From: Sulfitobacter sp. SK011
GTDB taxonomy: Bacteria; Pseudomonadota; Alphaproteobacteria; Rhodobacterales; Rhodobacteraceae
Assembly (NCBI RefSeq): GCF_003352065.1
Contig: NZ_CP025803.1
Coordinates: forward strand, 3,017,574 to 3,081,573
Direction of reading: 5' to 3'
DNA length: 64,000 nucleotides
Part shown: positions 54,496 through 63,154 of the stretch, piece after piece
Position numbering within the stretch: the first letter of the stretch is position 1
Layout of the letters: each line of letters opens with the position of its first letter
Translations under genes and position numbers: made by a program
The notes under the pieces: generated by a model
The model's input: only the letters and a program-made list of their open reading frames with translations
What the model was told of the DNA's origin: nothing
Database searches by the model: none

Positions 54496-56094
54496 ATGAA
54501 CGATCAACTAAAATCTATGACGGCCGATGTGGCCAAGGGCCTGATGACACGCCGCGAATTTGTCGGGCGTGCCGCCGCACTTGGCGTGACGGCATTTGCA
54601 GCGAATGCGATGCTGGCGGGTTCAGCGAAAGCGCAGGAAACACCGAAGCGTGGTGGTATGTTGAAAATCGGGTCCTCCGGCGGTGAAAGCACAAACACCC
54701 AAGACCCAGCTTTGACTGCGTCCGAAGTGCCGCTCAACAACCTCTATTGCTGGGGTGAAACGCTCACGGATCTTGATTACGATGGCGGCCTGAAACCGCG
54801 CCTTGCCGAAAGCTGGGAAGCGTCAACGGACGCCAAAACCTGGACCTTCAAAATCCGCAAGGGCGTGCCGTTTTCAAACGGCAAGGACATGACGCCGGAC
54901 GACGTCGTCAAAACGTTGCAGCGCCATTCAAACGAGGACAGCCAGTCTGGTGCATTGGGCATCGTCAAAGGCATCGCCGACATGAAAGTCGATGGCGACT
55001 ATGTTGTGCTTGATCTGGACGAGCCGAACGCCGACCTGCCCTATCTGATGCAGGACTATCACCTGATCATCCAGCCCGGTGGTGGCATGGACGATCCAAC
55101 AGCTGCAATCGGTACTGGCCCTTATACCCTCGAAATCGACGAACCCGGTGTGCGTCACGCGTTCAAACGTCGCGATGATTATTGGGATTCCGAGAACCGT
55201 GGTTGGGCGGACGAAGTTGAGCAACTGGTGCTGAACGATGCCACCGCACGGACCGCCGCGTTGCAATCCGGCCAAGTCCACGCGATCAACCGCGTTGATC
55301 CCAAGGTTGCCTCCCTTCTGGGTCGCGCGCCGAACCTTGAAGTACGCAACTCATCTGGCCCCGGCCACTATGTGTTCATCATGCACATCGACACAGCGCC
55401 CTTTGACAACAACGAACTGCGTCTGGCGCTGAAGTATGCAATCAACCGCGAGGAAATGGTTGATAAAATCCTGCGTGGCTATGGCTCCATCGGGAACGAC
55501 ATGCCGATCAACGCCTCCTATCCGTTGTTTGACGAAAGCATCCCGCAGCGTGAATTCTCGGTCGAGAAAGCCAAAGAGCATTATGAAAAGTCCGGCCACG
55601 ATGGCAGCCCGATCATCCTGCGCGTTGCTGATGGTGCCTTCCCCGGTGCAGTTGATGCCGCATCGCTGTTCCAGGAAACTGCCAAGGCGGCGGGTATCCC
55701 GCTTGAGATCAAGCGTGAGCCGAACGATGGCTATTGGTCAGAAGTCTGGAACGTACAGCCATTCTGCGCATCCTACTGGGGTGGCCGTCCGGTGCAGGAC
55801 CAGATGTATTCAACAGCTTATCTGTCGACCGCAGACTGGAACGACACGCGCTGGAAACGTCCCGAATTCGACGCATTGCTGAAAGAAGCGAAAGCCGAAC
55901 TTGATCAGACAAAGCGCAAGGAAATCTATTCCAAAATGGGCATGATGGTGCGCGACGAAGGTGGTCTGATCCTGCCGATGTTCAACGACTTCATCAACGG
56001 GGTCAGCAATGGCCTTGGGGGTTGGGTTGACGATCCATATGGCGAAATGATGAGCAACCAAGCCGCGATCGAATGCTGGCTTAAAGACGCATAG
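54496..56094 (+). CDS. Oligopeptide-type ABC transporter substrate-binding protein
   Basis: This 532-residue periplasmic binding protein of family SBP_bac_5 carries a Tat-type signal with twin Arg (LMTRREFVGRAAALGVTAFA, cleaved after SAKA), so it is folded before export. The core has the family layout (SWEASTDAKTWTFKIRKGVP and so on). It binds peptides or related solutes such as opines or nickel complexes. It leads the transporter genes, 13 bases before the first permease. Confidence 0.92.
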   Translation: MNDQLKSMTADVAKGLMTRREFVGRAAALGVTAFAANAMLAGSAKAQETPKRGGMLKIGSSGGESTNTQDPALTASEVPLNNLYCWGETLTDLDYDGGLKPRLAESWEASTDAKTWTFKIRKGVPFSNGKDMTPDDVVKTLQRHSNEDSQSGALGIVKGIADMKVDGDYVVLDLDEPNADLPYLMQDYHLIIQPGGGMDDPTAAIGTGPYTLEIDEPGVRHAFKRRDDYWDSENRGWADEVEQLVLNDATARTAALQSGQVHAINRVDPKVASLLGRAPNLEVRNSSGPGHYVFIMHIDTAPFDNNELRLALKYAINREEMVDKILRGYGSIGNDMPINASYPLFDESIPQREFSVEKAKEHYEKSGHDGSPIILRVADGAFPGAVDAASLFQETAKAAGIPLEIKREPNDGYWSEVWNVQPFCASYWGGRPVQDQMYSTAYLSTADWNDTRWKRPEFDALLKEAKAELDQTKRKEIYSKMGMMVRDEGGLILPMFNDFINGVSNGLGGWVDDPYGEMMSNQAAIECWLKDA

Positions 56095-56107
56095 GGCGTA
56101 TCGCGGA

Positions 56108-57064
56108 ATGCACCCCATCTTGAAACTCATTGCCCAGCGCCTCGCGCTGGGCATTATGCTGCTCTTTGCAGCCTCCATATTGATTTTCGCGGGCACCACA
56201 ATGTTGCCCGGAGACGTTGCCCAACAGATCCTTGGTCAATCGGCAACACCACAGGCGCTCGAAAACCTGCGCGCTGAACTGGGGCTTAATGAACCCGCCC
56301 TCACCCGATATTTTTCGTGGCTTGGTGGCTTTATCCAAGGCGACCTTGGCACTGCGCTGACCAACGGCCGCGACATCGCGGAAAGCCTTGGTGGACGTCT
56401 CAAAAATACGCTTTTCCTTGCCTTCTGGGCGGCTGTTATTTCAGTCCCGCTGGCAATCTTTCTTGGCCTGCTGGCCGTGCGGTACAAAGACCGCTGGCCG
56501 GACAAGCTGATCTCGGCTGTCACGCTGACCACCATTTCAATTCCCGAATTCATGATTGGTTACGTTCTGATCTATTGGGTGTCGATCAAATGGGGGCTGT
56601 TTTCGTCGGTGGCGATCATCAACGAAGGCATGTCGCTGGGTCAAAAGCTTAATGCGATTGCGATCCCGGTCATGGTTCTGACGCTGGTGGTGCTCGCGCA
56701 TATGATGCGGATGACACGCGCCGCCATCCTGAACGTGATGCAGTCGGCTTATATCGAGACCGCAGAACTCAAAGGCATGGGGATGCTGAAAATCATCCGC
56801 AAACATGCGTTTCCAAATGCCGTAGCACCCATCGTCAATGTTGTGATGCTGAACCTTGCCTACCTCGTTGTCGGCGTGGTCGTGGTCGAGGTGGTCTTTG
56901 CCTATCCCGGCATGGGGCAGTACCTTGTCGACCATGTGAGCAAACGTGACGTGCCTGTGGTGCAAGCCTGCGGGCTGATCTTTGCCGCGGTGTACATCGG
57001 GTTGAACCTTGTCGCTGACATCGTCTCCATCCTTGCGAACCCGCGTCTGAGGCATCCGAAATGA
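56108..57064 (+). CDS. ABC transporter permease, DppB/OppB type
   Basis: This 318-residue permease has six membrane helices and the EAA loop SAYIETAELKGMGMLKIIRK, where the ATPase docks. The extended periplasmic N-terminal part (TMLPGDVAQQILGQSATPQA) is normal for DppB/OppB-type permeases. It overlaps the next gene by ATGA. It forms the channel with the 57061 permease. Confidence 0.93.
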   Translation: MHPILKLIAQRLALGIMLLFAASILIFAGTTMLPGDVAQQILGQSATPQALENLRAELGLNEPALTRYFSWLGGFIQGDLGTALTNGRDIAESLGGRLKNTLFLAFWAAVISVPLAIFLGLLAVRYKDRWPDKLISAVTLTTISIPEFMIGYVLIYWVSIKWGLFSSVAIINEGMSLGQKLNAIAIPVMVLTLVVLAHMMRMTRAAILNVMQSAYIETAELKGMGMLKIIRKHAFPNAVAPIVNVVMLNLAYLVVGVVVVEVVFAYPGMGQYLVDHVSKRDVPVVQACGLIFAAVYIGLNLVADIVSILANPRLRHPK

Positions 57065-57876
57065 AAAACATCCCCCTTGCCGCACTCATCGGCCTGTTCT
57101 TTACGGGTCTGTTTTTCCTGATGGCAATCTTTGCCCCCCTGATCGCACCTTACGGCATGTCCGAAGTGGTTGGTGACGTTTGGGAGCCGTCCTCATCTGA
57201 ATTCCTTTTGGGCACGGACAGTATTGGTCGCGACCTGCTCACACGTCTGATCTATGGCGGGCGCACGACGATCTTTATCGCCGTGGCCGCCACCATCCTC
57301 AGCTTTGTCACAGGCTCGGTTCTTGGCTTTTTCGCCGCCGTATCTGGCGGTTGGATTGACCAAGTCATGTCGCGGTTTGTCGATCTGATCATGTCGATCC
57401 CATCTCTGATCTTTGCACTGGTCGTCTTGTCGGTGATGCCGACCACAATGGTCACGCTGATTGTGCTGATGGGCTTGCTGGATAGCACGCGCGTCTACCG
57501 TTTGGCGCGCGCGGTGGCTGTTGACATCACGGTGATGGATTATGTCGAAGCCGCGCGCCTGCGTGGCGAGAAAATCGGCTGGATCATTTTCCGCGAAACC
57601 CTGCCCAATGCGCTGTCGCCGCTGGTGGCTGAAATGGGCCTGCGGTTTATCTTTGCCGTGCTGTTCATCTCGACCCTGTCGTTCCTTGGCCTTGGTGTGC
57701 AACCACCGCTGGCCGATTGGGGCGGCATCGTGAAAGAGAACAAGGAAGGCATCAACTACGGCATCCAGGCAGCGCTTTATCCCGCCTATGCCATCGCAAC
57801 CTTGTGTATCTCAATTAACCTTGTTGCGGACTGGATCCTGAACCGTACCACATCGCTGAAAGGGGGCCGGGGATGA
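57061..57876 (+). CDS. ABC transporter permease, DppC/OppC type
   Basis: This 271-residue permease has six helices, the N-terminal ALIGLFFTGLFFLMAIFAPL helix, the GTDSIGRDLLTRLIYGGRTT motif typical of DppC/OppC, and the EAA loop DYVEAARLRGEKIGWIIFRE. It starts inside the end of the first permease (ATGA overlap) and ends inside the ATPase start (ATGA). Confidence 0.93.
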   Translation: MKNIPLAALIGLFFTGLFFLMAIFAPLIAPYGMSEVVGDVWEPSSSEFLLGTDSIGRDLLTRLIYGGRTTIFIAVAATILSFVTGSVLGFFAAVSGGWIDQVMSRFVDLIMSIPSLIFALVVLSVMPTTMVTLIVLMGLLDSTRVYRLARAVAVDITVMDYVEAARLRGEKIGWIIFRETLPNALSPLVAEMGLRFIFAVLFISTLSFLGLGVQPPLADWGGIVKENKEGINYGIQAALYPAYAIATLCISINLVADWILNRTTSLKGGRG

Positions 57877-59519
57877 CTGAACAAACACAACCATTGCTCA
57901 AAGTCCGTGGCCTTAAAATTGGCGCAACAATCTATCCGCCGGGCGAACGCCCCCGCGATATCGAGATCGTGCACGGCGTCGATTTCGATCTGGAAGCGGG
58001 CAAGGTGCTTGGCCTGATCGGGGAATCCGGTGCAGGCAAATCCACCATCGGTCTGGCCGCAATGGCCTATGGCCGCGGCGGCGTCGAACTGACGGGCGGC
58101 GAGGTTTGGGTCAATGGCCGCGACATGCTGAAAGCGGGGCTTCGCGATGTGCGCCGCCTGCGCGGTGCCGAAGTCACCTATGTGTCCCAATCTGCCGCAG
58201 CCTCCTTCAACCCGGCAAAAAAGATCATGGAACAGGTGACAGAAGCCGCCATTTTCCAGAACAAGTTCGGCAAGAAAGAAGCCGAGGAGCGCGCGGTTGA
58301 ACTCTTTCGCAAACTGGGCCTGCCCGACCCGGAAAACATCGGATCGCGGTATCCGCATCAGGTATCAGGCGGACAGCTGCAGCGCTGCATGACCGCTCTT
58401 GCCCTTTGCCCTGAACCCGATCTCGTCGTGTTCGACGAACCCACCACGGCGCTGGATGTGACCACACAAATCGATGTGCTGGCCGCGATCAAGGATGCGA
58501 TCCGCGACACCGGCGTGGCCGCCCTTTATATCACCCACGATCTGGCCGTGGTGGCACAGGTTTCCGATCACATCATGGTGCTGCAACAGGGCGCGATGGT
58601 CGAATACGGCACCACCGATCAGATCATCAACAACCCGCAAGAGGAATACACCCAGGCCTTGGTGTCCGTCCGCTCCATCAAACACGTTGAGAAAAAGCCG
58701 ACTGACAATCCGCTGCTGCGCGTTGAAAACATCACCGCGCGTTACAAAGGCACCGATTTTGACGTGCTCAAGGATGTAAACGTCGAACTGCACCCCGGTC
58801 AGACACTCGCCATTGTGGGCGAAAGCGGCTCGGGCAAATCAACGCTGGCACGGGTGATCACCGGGCTCTTGCCCCCTTCGGCAGGCCAGATCGTCTTTAA
58901 CGGACGGACGCTGACACCAGACCTCAAATCCCGGCCGCTCGATGATCTGCGCGAATTGCAGATGATTTATCAGATGGCCGACACCGCGATGAACCCGCGT
59001 CAGACCGTTGGCACGATCATCGGCCGCCCGCTTGAGTTCTACTTCAACCTCAAAGGCAAAAAGAAACAGGAACGCATTCAGGAACTGCTGGACGAGATCG
59101 AACTTGGCGACGGGTTTCAGGACCGTTATCCAGCCGAACTTTCCGGCGGTCAGAAACAACGTGTCTGCATCGCCCGGTCACTGGCCGCCAAACCCAAGCT
59201 GATCATCTGCGACGAGGTCACATCGGCGCTTGATCCGCTGGTCGCGGACGGCATCCTGAAACTGTTGTTGAAGCTGCAAAAGATCGAGGACGTATCCTAT
59301 CTCTTCATCACCCACGATCTGGCAACGGTCAAAGCCATCGCTGACAGTATTGCCGTGATGTACCAAGGCCAGGTCGTACGCTACGGCCCAAAGTCGCAGG
59401 TGCTGGCCCCTCCGTTCGACGACTACACCGACCTGCTGTTGAGTTCCGTACCAGAGATGAAACTGGGCTGGCTGGAAGAAGTGATCGAGCATCGCAAGAT
59501 GGAAAGCGCGGGGAACTAG
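57873..59519 (+). CDS. Fused duplicated ABC ATPase (DppD-DppF type)
   Basis: This 548-residue protein joins two ATPases. The first has Walker A IGESGAGKSTIG, signature VSGGQLQRC and Walker B LVVFDEPTTALD; the second has VGESGSGKSTLA, LSGGQKQRV and LIICDEVTSALDPL. In Dpp/Opp systems these are usually two genes; a fused form is common in some alphaproteobacteria. It powers the permease pair. The third-codon use is typical of the window, unlike the next genes. Confidence 0.93.
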   Translation: MTEQTQPLLKVRGLKIGATIYPPGERPRDIEIVHGVDFDLEAGKVLGLIGESGAGKSTIGLAAMAYGRGGVELTGGEVWVNGRDMLKAGLRDVRRLRGAEVTYVSQSAAASFNPAKKIMEQVTEAAIFQNKFGKKEAEERAVELFRKLGLPDPENIGSRYPHQVSGGQLQRCMTALALCPEPDLVVFDEPTTALDVTTQIDVLAAIKDAIRDTGVAALYITHDLAVVAQVSDHIMVLQQGAMVEYGTTDQIINNPQEEYTQALVSVRSIKHVEKKPTDNPLLRVENITARYKGTDFDVLKDVNVELHPGQTLAIVGESGSGKSTLARVITGLLPPSAGQIVFNGRTLTPDLKSRPLDDLRELQMIYQMADTAMNPRQTVGTIIGRPLEFYFNLKGKKKQERIQELLDEIELGDGFQDRYPAELSGGQKQRVCIARSLAAKPKLIICDEVTSALDPLVADGILKLLLKLQKIEDVSYLFITHDLATVKAIADSIAVMYQGQVVRYGPKSQVLAPPFDDYTDLLLSSVPEMKLGWLEEVIEHRKMESAGN

Positions 59520-59690
59520 GGGTGCGGGCGACGGGTTTGAGCCCAAAGTGTCGAATGCTGCACCGAGCATAAATGTCCGGTTCTTTTTGATGATGAGGTA
59601 ATCATCTTCATCGAAACACAGCGAACGGTAGCCTGAGGATTGCTTTACGAATGATGTATAGAACCTGTTCCGCAAGTATGCGGGGGTTCC

Positions 59691-59932
59691 ATGCAACACC
59701 GTTTCGGCGACTTCCTAAGGTACGGCGGCAACGGCCAATTTGATTTCGTTAAGAGAGGTAGCCACATCGTCGGTCGTCGCGCGGGGGTATCGCTGAAGTC
59801 GACCTTCCCAAACTACTCCGCCCTAAGGGCCGACTTCAGCGAACGCCTCGATCAGGTGATTTCCGACAACATTCGGATGCTCCTCAACGCGCTTAACCGC
59901 CTGACACGGTTCCAACTGTCACGGAAGCCGAT
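59691..59932 (+). pseudogene. 5' fragment of a MuF-like head-protein gene, out of frame with the rest
   Basis: The frame starts at ATG 59691 and encodes about 70 residues that end in a helical stretch (ALRADFSERLDQVISDNIRM) which reads like the N-terminal part of a phage MuF minor head protein. The matching C-terminal part is in another frame from about 59897 on, with a TAA at 59894-59896 in that frame. So either a single-base deletion near 59895-59905 split the gene, or the toxin gene starts later with a TTG at 59933. After the shift point this frame turns into Cys/Arg-rich nonsense, up to 60086. Confidence 0.5.
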
Positions 59933-60739
59933 TTGCGGGAAGTGTCGGACGCAAAGGCCGAGGCACTGGACGCATGGGACGTGCGCCTTGAGAGCGTTTT
60001 CAACCAATACCAAGAGCACCAACAGCGACTACGGCCACTGCGAACGGCCATGGAAGAACGGCTGCTGCGGGCCTTCACCGGGCTGATCAACCAGCTCCGT
60101 CAGGAAGATCTCGGGATTGTGCAGTATATCTGGCGCTCGCGCGATGATGTCAAAGTTCGTGACAGCCATGCCGACTATGATGACCGCGTTTTCCGTTGGG
60201 ACAATCCGCCGGAAGGCGGACATCCGGGCGAAGCACACAATTGCCGGTGCTATGCGGAACCTACTGCGCCAGCCCTTCAAGATAACTTAATTTTAGCCGA
60301 TTTTGACGGCAGCGTTCCTCCACAAGACCTTTCTTTCCATGAAGCAAATGGGGGCCATACTGTTGCCCTACATGTCGGGAAAAGCGAAGCCTTCCTAATT
60401 GGATCTGTCAGTACTCCACGTGGGAGATCGCTTTTTGGCACCCTGTATCGGTGGCGACATGGAACATTCCCATCTTTCGAAGCCGCGCAGAGGTTGACGA
60501 ACTCTAACTTAGCCAGCAACGCGGATGTTGTGAATGAAGTTGCCAGCGGGAAGCTGCGTAGAGCTTTCATAACTAGTGATTTTGGATCAACAACAGGCTT
60601 TGAGGCATACCGAACCACTCAGCGTGCCTCATCCCAAATACGGCTCCGGCAGACATTTGGCGTAGGATCCGTCATTGAGTATGATCCAGACATGCCAAAT
60701 AGGTTTATCATTATCACATCCTATCCAAGGGTTGACTGA
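59933..60739 (+). CDS. MuF-like protein with C-terminal RNase A-like toxin domain
   Basis: The frame gives 268 residues from TTG 59933. Residues about 1-110 match the C-terminal part of phage Mu gpF-type minor head proteins, with RDSHADYDDRVFRWDNPPEG and HPGEAHNCRCYAEP (the Cys-Arg-Cys-Tyr ending). After a short linker, residues about 131-268 match the bacterial RNase A-like (CdiA-CT) toxin domain: FHEANGGHTVALHVGKSEAF, a TFPSFEAAQRL step and the ending FIIITSYPRVD (Thr262, Tyr264 are candidate active-site residues). It would cleave RNA in target cells. The toxin half is AT-richer than neighbours (for example around 60285-60300), a sign of transfer. The 5' part may be broken. Confidence 0.75.
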   Translation: MREVSDAKAEALDAWDVRLESVFNQYQEHQQRLRPLRTAMEERLLRAFTGLINQLRQEDLGIVQYIWRSRDDVKVRDSHADYDDRVFRWDNPPEGGHPGEAHNCRCYAEPTAPALQDNLILADFDGSVPPQDLSFHEANGGHTVALHVGKSEAFLIGSVSTPRGRSLFGTLYRWRHGTFPSFEAAQRLTNSNLASNADVVNEVASGKLRRAFITSDFGSTTGFEAYRTTQRASSQIRLRQTFGVGSVIEYDPDMPNRFIIITSYPRVD

Positions 60740-60740
60740 C

Positions 60741-61043
60741 ATGACGCCGCCGAAATCATTCTACGACTTCACCTTGCAGTTTCATCAAGACCTAGATGTC
60801 GTTCATCCTGGTTGGGCCGAAACCCCAGACGGGCGCAACCAAATCTATGAAGACTTTCGGCAAGGCTATGGCGATAAGGCCGTACTGGAACTAGCCACAT
60901 ATTGCGAAGAACTCTTGGCTGATAGCGAGACTGATCTTGGTTCGTTTTGGCTTGCAGAGTCCAAGGCCGATTTGGTTATTCAGGATGAGGGCGTTCGTTT
61001 CCTCTTCAATGACTTTTTGGGATGGATGGGTTCGCTGTCCTAG
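60741..61043 (+). CDS. Probable immunity protein (CdiI_2-like)
   Basis: The 100-residue acidic protein starts one base after the toxin stop, as immunity genes do. Its N-terminal segment FYDFTLQFHQDLDVVHPGWA has the FHQD motif typical of CdiI_2-type immunity proteins that pair with RNase A-like CdiA toxins, followed by helical acidic parts (VLELATYCEELLADSETDLG). It should bind and block the toxin domain in the producer cell. The family match is by pattern only. AT-richer composition matches the toxin half. Confidence 0.65.
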   Translation: MTPPKSFYDFTLQFHQDLDVVHPGWAETPDGRNQIYEDFRQGYGDKAVLELATYCEELLADSETDLGSFWLAESKADLVIQDEGVRFLFNDFLGWMGSLS

Positions 61044-61348
61044 GACACTGCCGCACTAAGGAACTCTAAAAGCAGCCATTGGTGCATTCACAGCTAAAGG
61101 GCGCTTCGTCCGCGCAGCTGACATGCACTCTCCCTTTACTTCCGGCATCGCACGCCGGGTTAATCTGCTCAATGCTCCGCATTACCGGCACTTGTACCGA
61201 CGCATTACAGCCGCCTTATCAAGCCCCCAGACCCCTTGAAACATGGGCGTTAACAGCGCTTTTTCCATCCCGCGCTCTGATCTGCGGTTAACCGTTGCGC
61301 GCGCCACCGCTCTGCGATCATATGGCCTGGCAAATAGGGGGTAGAACC
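61044..61348. other. Gene-free stretch after the toxin/immunity pair
   Basis: No convincing gene is seen in this 305-base stretch. It includes AT-poor and AT-rich parts and ends with the ribosome site of the phosphatase gene (AGGGGG at 61336-61341). The right border of the island probably lies here; no direct repeat with the left side was obvious by eye. Confidence 0.45.
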
Positions 61349-62185
61349 GTGAAGAACAAACTGCTGCTGATCATCCTTGACGGTATCCCCTATCGCAATT
61401 GGCGGCGTCTGTTTGGCAACCTTGAGGGCTGGGTCGACAGCGGCGATGCCCGCGTCTGGAAAATCCGTTCAGTGCTGCCATCGACCTCGGCGTCGTGCTA
61501 TGCGTCCATTCACACCGGCGTGGCCCCAGCGGTGCATGGCTGTACCGGCAATGGCAACGTGTTCCGCCTTAAAGAAAAGGATGTCTTTTCTCAGGTCCGC
61601 GCGGGCGGCGGTGTTACCGGCGCGGTTGCACATTCGTTCTGGTCAGAGTTTTTCAACCGCCATCCCTTTGATTTCGTTCGCGATATCGAATATGACGAAC
61701 CAACAAGCAAATCCATCAACCATGGTCGTTTTCACACCATGACAGGGTATGGCCACGACAATCAGATGACCCCCTCTGATGTGGATTTATTTGGGTCCCT
61801 CACCAATCTCTGCCAGCGCTTTGGCCTGAATTACGGGATGTTGCACACCTGTACATTGGACAGCATGGGCCATCGATTTTTCCATGATTGTCATGAAATG
61901 GACCACGCCTGTTTTGTGATGGACGAAATGCTGGCCCCGTTTATTCCGCGCTGGTTGGATGACGGATACGAGGTGATCGTCACTGCCGATCATGGTCAGG
62001 ACGCGCGCGGCCACCACGGCGGGCGTGACCCGTTACAGCAAGAGGCGGCACTGTATTATTTTGGGCCCGCGAAAGGGCCATCAGAGGACACAGTGATTGA
62101 TCAATTGCAACTGGCCCCGACAATCCTGCACCGGCTCGGTGCGCCGATTGCCAAGACCATGAAAGCCAAGAGTTTTCTCACCTGA
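61349..62185 (+). CDS. Alkaline-phosphatase-superfamily protein
   Basis: The protein (278 aa) belongs to the nucleotide pyrophosphatase/phosphodiesterase group: LLLIILDGIPYRNW (Asp ligand), SVLPSTSASCYASIHTG (catalytic Ser/Thr in the STSAS part), CTLDSMGHRFFHD (Asp and His), IVTADHGQDARGHHGG (Asp, His and His). There is no signal peptide, so it acts in the cytosol. I chose GTG at 61349 because AGGGGG is 7 bases upstream; ATG at 61322 is an alternative. The substrate is unknown. Confidence 0.85.
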   Translation: MKNKLLLIILDGIPYRNWRRLFGNLEGWVDSGDARVWKIRSVLPSTSASCYASIHTGVAPAVHGCTGNGNVFRLKEKDVFSQVRAGGGVTGAVAHSFWSEFFNRHPFDFVRDIEYDEPTSKSINHGRFHTMTGYGHDNQMTPSDVDLFGSLTNLCQRFGLNYGMLHTCTLDSMGHRFFHDCHEMDHACFVMDEMLAPFIPRWLDDGYEVIVTADHGQDARGHHGGRDPLQQEAALYYFGPAKGPSEDTVIDQLQLAPTILHRLGAPIAKTMKAKSFLT

Positions 62186-62206
62186 GGCGGTTGGATCAAC
62201 CCGACT

Positions 62207-63154
62207 TCAATACGGCCATTCGCGCCGCCCCAGCGCGTCAATTGCACCGACTACCTGATCGAAAAAACCAGCCGCTTTTTGCGACATCACCCGCGCCCGC
62301 AAACAGCCGTGCACCATGCCCGCCACATTGATCCATTCCGCCTGCCCCCCCGCCGCGCGCAGCGCATCTCGATAGTTTTGCCCATCGCTGGCCAGCGGGT
62401 CACATTCTGCCGTGATCATCACCGAGGGTGGCACACCCGCAAAGTCGATGTCCTGCAACGGCGCATAGCGCGGGTCACCTTTGGGGGGCCCACTGCCACC
62501 CGTGCGCATGTTCATATAGAATTCCATGTCAGCGGTGCTGAGATGTGGCGCATTGGCGTGCTCCACATAAGACCCCTGCCCCCAGTCACCGCCAAGCCCC
62601 GGATAGATCAGCACCTGACCAACAATGCGCCCGTCATGCGTGGCCCGCGCGTGATGTGCCATCGCCGCGGCCAGATTGCCACCGGCACTGTCGCCCGACA
62701 GGATCAGATCACCGTCATATGCGGTTGCGATCGCCGCGAAAGCCCGCCAGGCATCGTCGAAACATCCCGGAAAAATCACCTCGGGGGCCAGTCCGTAATC
62801 GACCGAAATAACCCTATACCCAGTGCGCTGGCAGATCTCGGCACAGACATCATCATGACTGTCGAGCCCGCCAACAACAAAGCCACCACCGTGGTAATAG
62901 ATCACCGTCACATCGCTTTTGCTGGCCTCATAACGGCGGCAGGGAACGCCACCGTGCGGCTCATCGCAGACCTGCACACCTTCGGGCCTGCCCTGATAGA
63001 ACACCTTGCACATGCCGTCATAGACATCGCGCTGCTCAGCAATGGTCAGATCGACAGCACCGGGCGGATAGGTACTGTTCAGCCGCTCGATGAATGCCCA
63101 CATTTCGGCGTCAATCAAGCGGCGATAATCCGGTGTTCTCACACGGCCTCCCAT
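62207..63154 (-). CDS. HSL-family alpha/beta hydrolase (esterase)
   Basis: This 315-residue carboxylesterase has the HSL oxyanion motif YYHGGGFVVGGLDSHD and the nucleophile motif LSGDSAGGNLAAAMAHH (Ser), with the late Asp in ITAECDPLASDG and His in AGMVHGCLRAR. It overlaps the 3' end of the acyl-CoA synthetase gene; GTG at 63142 would give a GTGA overlap and may be the true start. It hydrolyses short-chain esters. Confidence 0.88.
   Translation of the reverse strand: MGGRVRTPDYRRLIDAEMWAFIERLNSTYPPGAVDLTIAEQRDVYDGMCKVFYQGRPEGVQVCDEPHGGVPCRRYEASKSDVTVIYYHGGGFVVGGLDSHDDVCAEICQRTGYRVISVDYGLAPEVIFPGCFDDAWRAFAAIATAYDGDLILSGDSAGGNLAAAMAHHARATHDGRIVGQVLIYPGLGGDWGQGSYVEHANAPHLSTADMEFYMNMRTGGSGPPKGDPRYAPLQDIDFAGVPPSVMITAECDPLASDGQNYRDALRAAGGQAEWINVAGMVHGCLRARVMSQKAAGFFDQVVGAIDALGRREWPY

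Noticed and set aside
59520-59565. tRNA-like 3' end (attachment site) left of the MuF island
   Set aside because: The bases GGTGCGGGCGACGGGTTTGAGCC at first suggest a tRNA end, but the T-stem does not pair and no tRNA body is present.
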